This document shows positions 57,217-64,000 of a DNA stretch of 64,000 nucleotides, piece by piece. The stretch lies in NCBI GenBank assembly GCA_963691655.1, contig OY829329.1, forward strand, positions 51,747,279-51,811,278. Direction: 5' to 3'. Under the pieces are notes generated by a model. The model did no database searches. It was not told where the DNA came from and worked only from the letters and a program-made list of their open reading frames with translations. A program made the position numbers and the translations under genes. Source of the stretch: Toxonevra muliebris. Taxonomy: Eukaryota; Arthropoda; Insecta; Diptera; Pallopteridae. Position 1 is the first letter of the stretch. Each line of letters opens with the position of its first letter.

Positions 57217-59106
57217 TTTGGTATAATGTACGACTAACATGATATTTTATCTGAGATATTTATTTCTTTATTCCCTAATTTTCCACATTTAAATCAACTA
57301 GTAAGTATTTAAATATGAATGTATTGAAATTTACTTTAGCTTGTTAATAAAAAGCAACAATTGATTTTAGTGCTTGGTTTTTGTTTTATAATTGCATTCT
57401 AAATTGAGATTTCATGCTGTGTTAATTTGAAATCAAACTGTTTTAAAACAATTTAAAATCACAAGAAAATGCAACGCCATGTATGTGAACAATGAAATGA
57501 AGAAGGTACATATGTTAAATTGATGATGGAGGTCGATCTCAACTTAAGTGCTATAAATGTTGATATGTTTAGTAGAGTTGCCAGAGAAAAAGTTTCAATT
57601 ATCAAATATAAAACCTTAGACTTAATGAAGCCAACACTTATCCACTAGATTGAAGTAAAATTTAAAATTGATGATCAATAATAGTAAAGATAGTTATATA
57701 TTTAGTTGGTTGACCAATATATCTGAACGCTGCATGTGGTTCAATAATTTATGCAGAATTTAATTTCTTGACTTGAATATAACTAATAAAATATAAATTC
57801 TTAATGAAAAACACACATTCACAAATCAAAATTCATCTCAAATTACATGAAATTACATAAATCATGAGCATTTTGTTAGTGATGGTTATCATTGATAAAC
57901 GGTAAAAAAAAAGTTTTTCATATTCCACTTCTAGGGCTTATTATCTTCATTTCACATTTACGAACGAGTAGGTTTGTTCTTTTATATTACATGAAAAATA
58001 TAAAACAAATTTCGTTCACTTTTCGTTTCACATTTGCTTGTTTGGTTGGTGTTTTCTAAAGAACCAAAAGGCCGACACCAACGTGTCTCATATTTCTGTC
58101 CCTCTATAACTTAACTAACATTAAATACATTTAAACCCCGATCACACAAAAGGCAAATATTGTTTAGACTTTTAATAGTAACACTTACACTGGTATACAG
58201 AAATACTGAATACAGCACAACAAAAGCGACAAAAAGGATATTATAGCAAGAGGATCAGTTTTCACATTTTTAGTTTTCTCGTCGATGGAAGCAAGCGTCA
58301 CTTAAAGCAGTTTTGTTTTGTTATTTGGGCACCTTGCCTTTTATACTTACATTCTTTTAATAATAACATTTTAATTGAACAATGCTCTTTTATATGATTT
58401 TTATTTCTTTTAAATCATTGTTTGGTGTAGTTATTGTGGTCCTCTACAATAATAGTTTAGTGATCTTTAATATCATTGTCATCAATTGAAGAGGTTGCGG
58501 CTGAAACTGAGAATTAGGGCTTTTGTATATATTTGATTGTGCTCTGTGTTATTGCTTTGTTTGACTTAAGTATATCTTGACTTCTGGTGTTCTTAAATTG
58601 ATAAGCACCTTTCAATCATCTTTTTGGGAATTGTCTCTCTTTTGTTTATTTAATTTTTAGTGGATACCACGTGCCACACATCAGTTATGTGTTTTCACCT
58701 GTTAGGCATTGTTCAGAACAATATATTGTTCTTTGAGATATATTGCTTTGATGAGTTTTAAAACTTAAGTAATGGTTTTTCCCTATAACGTAGAAGGAAC
58801 TGAGAACTTCTACGCTTTTATTTGAGTTCTTTATAAGAAATTTGGAGCTGATTATGGTAATAACACTGTGCAACAAAATTTTATTTTATTTTCGCGGACA
58901 AGATATTTTTATTAAGGCTTTCCTAAGAACAACTTTGGAGCACCGTAGTTCGAAACCAAGACCCTAAGAATGGCAAAAATTAAAAAAAAAAGAAAAAAGC
59001 TCTAGACCGATTGTACCTGTTGAACTGAGTCGAAGTGCAGTACACGGATGAATCTAAAATGAATTGTGACGTCAATGCAAGCTTCTACTGAAATCATCTC
59101 ATACAT
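57217..59106. other. AT-rich non-coding stretch
   Basis: 1.9 kb with no gene, RNA or mobile element recognised. Only short frames. Confidence 0.45.
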
Positions 59107-59415
59107 GAGAGGCTGAGAGGAAAAGTGGTATAACTTCTACGTTCAGAAAAAGTGGAATAATTTTACTTAAGAGCAAAAGCAAAACGAAATATGTTCAGAG
59201 CAAAAGTGAAACGAAATATGTTCAGAGCGAAAACGGAATAAAAAGCTATGCTGTTCTTGCTCTGAAAGAATTGTTATACCATTTTTGTTCTTACTTTTTA
59301 GGCGTTTCATTTTCACTCTAAACCGTATTACTTATGCCATTCTTGCACTGACACACTAAATTATTTCACTTTTGCTCTTATATAAATTTTAGCCCGCTTT
59401 TCCTCTCAGCCTATC
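59107..59415 (-). mobile_element. GASAGGCTGAGAGG MITE, copy 3 (309 bp), inverted
   Basis: Same family as 14580 and 41874 but in opposite orientation. GAGAGGCTGAGAGGAAAA at the left and GATAGGCTGAGAGGAAAA (complement) at the right. ACAT flanks both sides (59103-59106, 59416-59419). Full-length, keeping the GTGGTATAACTTCTACGTTC part. Confidence 0.92.
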
Positions 59416-60422
59416 ACATATTCTCTATTTCTCTACGCCTACCAGGATCGACTAATAAAATCAGGCCCAACTTCTTAGTAGCAATTAGAGACGCAAATGA
59501 GGACCTACATTGGACGATGGGCAATTTGTTTAGAGTAGGAGATAACTGTTTTCACAGACGATCAAGTTGCTACAAAAGCTATAGACTAGTATAATATGAT
59601 CTTACAAACTGATGGGTCCATGCAGGAAAGAACTTGTCTTTGTAAGTCCCAGATTAGATATTACTAGTATGTGCCTCCGTTCATAAGAACAATGTAGATG
59701 TTAGCTAGACTAACACCTATTTTACGCTAGGCACAATCACTTCTAATGCTCCGGATCAAGCTTAGGATGGACTAAAATTTGAGTTTGCCAGAACCAGATG
59801 CTATTACGTTACAATAGGTCCGATATTTCTTAGCTTACAGCAGTCCTCACTGGAAACTATGATCACTGGATTTGTATCCTAATTATATTTTCCTATATTG
59901 TAAATGTAGAGAGTCACTCTACAAACCTACATACTTACCTGCGGACCTTTCTACCTTGAGTATTGTTTAACTTGGTTTCTTTTATATTATCAAAGCTAAC
60001 TTTGCAGTTTACCAAAAAATTATCTAAATTTAAAAACCCATCAAATGGAAACTTATTTTAGGAGAATTTGAATTTTATATCCCATCAAAGTGTAATTGAA
60101 GACGCCCAAAATGTTTGGATTTCAGTCAAGGCCAGCTTTGATGTATTTATTCTTGATTGCCATTTTAGGCTATTTTTTTTAAATATCCTTCAAAAAAAAA
60201 GGAATTTTTTTTTTGTAATAAATTGGAAAATAAATCAGTTACGGCAATACAAAAATCCATTAGAAAAACTGAAAACATTTTTCCTTATAACAGGGAATTG
60301 CACGTCCACGTCTATTTCAAGTCATACGAAGGAAGGTTATATATATCTCACATTTCAGATCGTTTTTTTTTTTCTTGCTAATTGCACTTCCAAGGCATGA
60401 CAATTGCAAGTGTAAATCAAAA

Positions 60423-60454
<32 letters not shown>

Positions 60455-61643
60455 CGAAAAATGTGTTACTTATGTCACCCGCAAATTTTCAAAGAAAACT
60501 TCATGAGCCCAAATTTATAGAAGGACGGATGGCGCGCCGTTGCTTGGACATCATAAAAACAGTTATTCGATAAAGATGTCACACCATTTTTCGCACTTCC
60601 TGTCACACCTTTTTGAACACATTCAAGACCACCAGTTGTCACAGACTAATGTACTTGCCGTACAGTCGGTCACAGCTCAGCTAAACATTTAAGCCTATAA
60701 TAAAATAATAAAAAATTTTGCATATCCAAGAAACCCAGACAAGGTTAATTTCTACTTATTCTTCAATTCTTCGAATGTGTCGAAAACAACACTTTAAAAT
60801 AAAGAATAAGTCGCCAGAGCCTTAGTAAGGTTGATGGTAGGTGTGTCTAAAAGTGTCAGTTATAAATAAATAAAAACGAAATTCTTTGAAAATTCTTATA
60901 GAAAATGAAATGGTTATAAACAATTCAATTTCAGTCATACTGTTTGGTACTGTTTTAACACATTTTTAACATTAAAGCCTGGAGACAAATTCATAAATAT
61001 GTCTGGACAAATCTTCAACAATAAAATGCTTTGCAAAATGCGTACATAATTTTTTTTTTTTTTTTTTTTTTACTAAACCAAATTATATTTTTAGCAAATT
61101 TTATAGTTTCTCTCTTATATAGCTTGTAGACCGAAAGAATTTCAATGGCGCCACCCTTGACAATCTCAGACTACTCTTGCCGACATTGTCAATTTGTTGG
61201 TAGACATGCGCACATTCCCTACAAACATTCCATTAGTGTAGCGTATAACAACTCAACACAAAACAGTGGTGGTCTTTTTGCCCCTCCACTTGAAACAGTA
61301 AAAATTAAACAAAAAAAACCAACAAAATAACAAAATTTCAAAATATTTTCCAATATCAAATTTCTAACTAATTTGACCGAACTAATGTTGCGGAAAATCA
61401 TCACTTGTGCGATTCAATTTACACAAATTGATATGACACACACACACACAACAACAACAACAATAGCAGTAGCAAACTCCAACACCAGTGACACTGAGAG
61501 CAACAACCAAAATAACTGCATTATCCACAGCGATAACAGCTACAATAACTGTTGAATACTTATGCCGGAAGCGGTTTGAAGAGCATGAGAAAAAACACAC
61601 GTGTTATTTTCTTAGGAAATTTGATTCATTCTTTAATTTTCAA
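59416..61643. other. AT-rich non-coding stretch
   Basis: Homopolymers: A run at 60419-60445, T run at 61049-61070. CA/CAA run at 61436-61464. A minus-strand GTAAGTATG donor-like site reads out at 59939 but lacks an acceptor. Frames at 60068-60400 and 61145-61330 have no recognisable domain. Confidence 0.4.
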
Positions 61644-61955
61644 AGACGACCTCGATAGCCTATTGGATAGTGCACTAGACTTTCATCTGGGAGGTTCGGG
61701 TTCGATTCCCGTCTTCGTCTGGTGGTTAATTTTCATAACTTTCTTATATTCACTATCAATATGAAGTGTATGAGAATTATAAGATAGTGTACAAATACAC
61801 ACATTGGTTGGTAATGGCAAAACCACCAAGCCGATAAAAAATTGCCACACCGCCGTTCGGAATCGGCGTTAAACTGTAGGTCCAACTATGTGGTATCACA
61901 ATGGGCCGTTCAGGCCTAAGTGTGCCTCTCGACAGCCACTCCAACCTAACCTTAC
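61644..61955 (+). mobile_element. tRNA-derived SINE, full-length (about 312 bp)
   Basis: The head (61644-61720) is tRNA-like: acceptor-like AGACGA pairs with TCGTCT, A box TAGCCTATTGGATAGTG, then CTAGACTTTCATCTGGGAGG and a perfect B box GGTTCGATTCC. These are internal Pol III promoter elements. The body runs through GTAATGGCAAAACCACCAAG and ACCGCCGTTCGGAATCGG. The tail GGGCCGTTCAGGCCTAAGTG..CAACCTAACC matches the end of the LINE at 29893. Other copies or pieces: 18664-18772 (minus), 18195-18250 and 52746-52895. It is not a working tRNA since two acceptor pairs are mismatched and it continues into the SINE body. Confidence 0.85.
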
Positions 61956-62450
61956 TCAGTATGCACTGTATCGAAAGCAAAATTGCGCTCGACAGAAAAT
62001 TCGATGCGCAACGAAAATTTCGACAGGGTTGCACTGCTCATAATATGAATTTTACATTCGATCTTCGATAACCAGCGAAGATCGAACGTCGAAAGCAGCC
62101 CATAATAAGGGCCAAAGTCTTTCAAACAAAAGGAAGGGCTAAAGCCCAACCTTCTCACAACCGTCTCACACCTTCCCAAAAAAGTTTTCATTAATTTGAA
62201 GGGAAAATAATAAGCCCGACTATAAAAAAGGGGTTCAACCCCGGTTAGTCAGTAAATTATACAGATTTATACAAATGTTGCCCACAAAGGAAAGCGTTAA
62301 AGCGAGCTCTGCCACATATCTACTCTACTTTCTATTCTACGTCTTTAATTTGAGGAGAAAATGGTAAACTTTACTAAAGTAAAGTGACTGATTCAAATTT
62401 GTCTTCGCCAAACTTCTATTCCCTTTTCTCTCCCACAGTATTTTAATTAA
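61956..62450. other. Non-coding stretch
   Basis: A short hairpin CGATCTTCG-ATAACCAG-CGAAGATCG lies at 62059-62084. Nothing else recognised. Confidence 0.4.
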
Positions 62451-63116
62451 GGGAGAAGGACACTGCGACGAGTCAAAAAATTTGTTTATCTTAAATTAAA
62501 ATCTATTTATTCAACAAAATTTGTAAAAAATTTCAAGTCAAATATTCAAAAATTGCCTGAGTTACAGTCATTTTAGTGATAGTAAGTAGACTGAAAACTT
62601 AATGGACTGAAAACTTTAATCGCGTTTTTTTCGAAACGACTTTTTCAAACTGGTCGCGTCGATAACTCGATCAAATATTAACCGATTTTCAATTTTTTTA
62701 TTCGTTTTCTTCGTCTTTGCAGTGGCTATCGTTAAACGTAGCCGATTTTCAAATTTTTGATTTTTACTATAATTTAAGCTCTTTTGAAACAAAAAAAAGG
62801 GTTGGAAACATGAAAAAATTTTCAATCAGTTGAGAATTATACTTAAATATATTATTAAAAACTAAAAATTTTTTTTTTCAGAAAATCCGTTCTTGAAAAA
62901 TCGACCGACCATGGAAGGGGAAATTTTTTTCGGACTTCATGGCAACCCCCATATCTTTAAAGTTATTCAATATTTTTTAATAAAAATTAATAGAAATATT
63001 GTTGGAAGTGCACTTAATGAAATGAATACTAAACGATCCCTATATTCTTTTATTTGATAGATCAAAAAAATTCCCGAAAATCACTCTTTTTCTAGCCGTC
63101 ACAATGGCTTTCCCCC
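62451..63116. mobile_element. TTAA-flanked non-autonomous element (666 bp)
   Basis: TTAA flanks both sides (62447-62450, 63117-63120). The left end GGGAGAAGGACACTGCGACG and right end (complement) GGGGGAAAGCCATTGTGACG pair at most positions over about 30 bp. The TTAA target points to a piggyBac- or Kolobok-type transposase. The ends differ from the GGATGTAATCTGG family, so this is a separate family. No coding sequence; the minus frame 62616-62825 has no domain. Confidence 0.65.
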
Positions 63117-63120
63117 TTAA

Positions 63121-63629
63121 TACTATGTATCATAATTCAGAAAACTTGTGAACGTTATTTATGATCGCAACTACCATTTAAAAACTTTAACAAATCGGAA
63201 ATAAATAAAATCTGGTTGGATTAAAAACACATTAGTCTTATATTCAGGTGAATTTGCGAAGGATAATTTAGGGACGATTCTAAATTATCCTTCGCAAATT
63301 TCTGAATTTATAATTTATTGTAATCGTGCTGCGATCCAGAAAGTTTTGATATTTATTTGAAGAACTAAATAAAATTGTTCTCAATTAGAACAAAATTTTT
63401 TCCAAGTTCACCTTAAGGACACATTCGTGTTGGTAAATGTCAAAAGACGCACACATAATAGAAAAATCTACTGGATACGCCATCAATATCAGGTTAATAT
63501 AAAGTTTAATAGGTTTCTGATACAAAATATTGACATATTGACTTTTGGAATAACTAGCAAGTGTGCTCTCTCCACGATATGCTGTTGTTATAAATTATGG
63601 GTTATGATTTCAAATATTAGTAGCTTATA
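63121..63629. other. Non-coding stretch with one near-perfect hairpin
   Basis: AT-rich. Hairpin at 63242-63307 is listed separately. No gene recognised. Confidence 0.4.
63242..63307. repeat. 21-bp perfect inverted repeat (hairpin)
   Basis: AATTTGCGAAGGATAATTTA(G) at 63251-63271 pairs perfectly with its complement ending at 63300. An outer ATTCAG/CTGAAT pair (63242-63247, 63302-63307) extends it. The loop is 8-9 nt. Possibly a tiny palindromic element or a structured transcript; no other copy in the window. Confidence 0.8.
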
Positions 63630-63703
63630 ATGGATATTGAAAGATTAAGAACTATCACTAAGATGACTGATGAGGAATTGTGGCGGATTCCGAAACGGCC
63701 GTC

Positions 63704-63943
63704 TGATTTGCCCGTCTCTATATACATTGTTGTTGTGATGACTACATTTCGTCGCCTGAGAATTAATTTGGCGTATAAGCATAGGAATACTTATACACAT
63801 ATGCCAAGTCAATTCTCAGGCGACGATTTGTTCATTAACCTGTTTATATATAACTTCAAATAACGAAATTGACATGAACTTAAGTCATGACTTTGAAAAT
63901 TAACCTCTTGGTTTAATTTTCATAGTCTCCTAAAAAAACTATC
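63704..63943 (+). mobile_element. Right half of the TIR element shared with 8476-8648
   Basis: The core TCTGATTTGCCCGTCTCTAT.. (63704-63748 and 63830-63855) is direct homology to 8577-8648, and 63856-63943 is the inverse complement of 8476-8562. So this copy has core plus right TIR, interrupted by the 76-bp hairpin at 63750-63825. The frame at 63630-63863 crosses all of this and is not a gene. Confidence 0.6.
63750..63825. mobile_element. 76-bp hairpin insertion with verified empty site
   Basis: CGTCGCCTGAGAATT at the left and its perfect complement at the right bound an interior that also pairs (TTGGCGTATAAG against CTTATACACATATGCCAA). ATTT lies on both sides (63746-63749, 63826-63829). 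The related copy near 8615 reads straight through (ACATTAGTTCATT) without it. Thus it is an insertion, with a probable 4-bp duplication. Confidence 0.8.
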
Positions 63944-64000
63944 ATAAATTATTGTTGTTGGTTTCCAGTTAAGTTTTATGCAAGATATCAGCAAAATTCT

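Noticed and set aside
59931..60010. Minus-strand exon ending GTCCGCAG/GTAAGTATG
   Set aside because: The donor is good, but no pyrimidine-rich acceptor lies upstream on that strand and the peptide is not recognisable.
61644..61720. A functional tRNA gene
   Set aside because: A and B boxes are good, but acceptor and T-stem pairs are imperfect and the sequence continues into a SINE body and LINE-like tail with other copies nearby.
63630..63863. 77-codon frame starting MDIERLRTITKMTDEELW
   Set aside because: The first part looks protein-like, but the frame crosses the TIR-element core and the 76-bp hairpin insertion, so it is chance or a scrap.

Overview
The window reads as AT-rich, non-coding DNA of a dipteran insect, most likely a tephritid fruit fly or near relative. 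The Diptera call rests on the strongly AT-rich background, dense CAA/CAG/TTG microsatellites, a DD41D mariner (the class described as rosa in Ceratitis), an ITmD37E element, RTE and RNase H-bearing non-LTR retrotransposons, and LINE/SINE tails ending in CCTAACCTAACC. Family-level placement is inference. I found no intact host protein-coding gene. Nearly every open frame is low-complexity, antisense to a transposon, or a chance frame. The single host-gene candidate is a 24-nt putative microexon at 52057-52080 with strong splice signals on both sides, so the window may lie in a very long intron.

Layout: 1-5.8 kb is AT-rich intergenic/intronic DNA with a small TIR element (1237-1502), an RTE scrap (2185-2285), a CGGTTT repeat (3717-3845) and a foldback unit (4066-4365). 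5.8-6.6 kb is a dead LINE RNase H end. 6.7-9.95 kb is a decayed long-period repeat. 14.5-15.7 kb holds three non-autonomous DNA elements. 17.8-19.1 kb is a decayed CTGACT-type repeat with LINE/SINE tails in it. 19.8-20.9 kb is a mariner (DD41D). 24.4-25.5 kb is a Helitron followed 10 bp later by a second, internally deleted DD41D mariner. 28.6-29.9 kb is a dead LINE. 33.3-33.7 kb is an RTE end. 35.5-37.8 kb is stacked MITEs, including a hAT-type element nested in a TA-flanked MITE. 40.4-42.6 kb holds a second Helitron copy, a truncated DD37E element, a MITE and a minisatellite. 42.6-44.8 kb is an unclassified block with four related hairpins. 44.8-48.8 kb is CAG/CAA-rich. 49.9-50.4 kb is a homogeneous 12-bp minisatellite. 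53.0-54.1 kb is another decayed long-period repeat. 54.3-55.6 kb is a near-complete DD37E element. 56.6-57.2 kb is a hAT-type MITE. 59.1-63.9 kb holds further MITEs, a tRNA-derived SINE and a 76-bp hairpin insertion.

The elements fit known partnerships rather than a new system: the SINE shares its 3' tail with the RNase H LINE, as expected if it borrows the LINE's reverse transcriptase, and the MITEs carry target duplications expected of Tc1/mariner (TA), hAT (8 bp) and TTAA-targeting transposases. The three-copy MITE with 4-bp duplications and the repeated hairpins at 42.8-44.2 kb are the items I cannot assign to a known family. Repeat boundaries were read by eye and can be off by a few bases.
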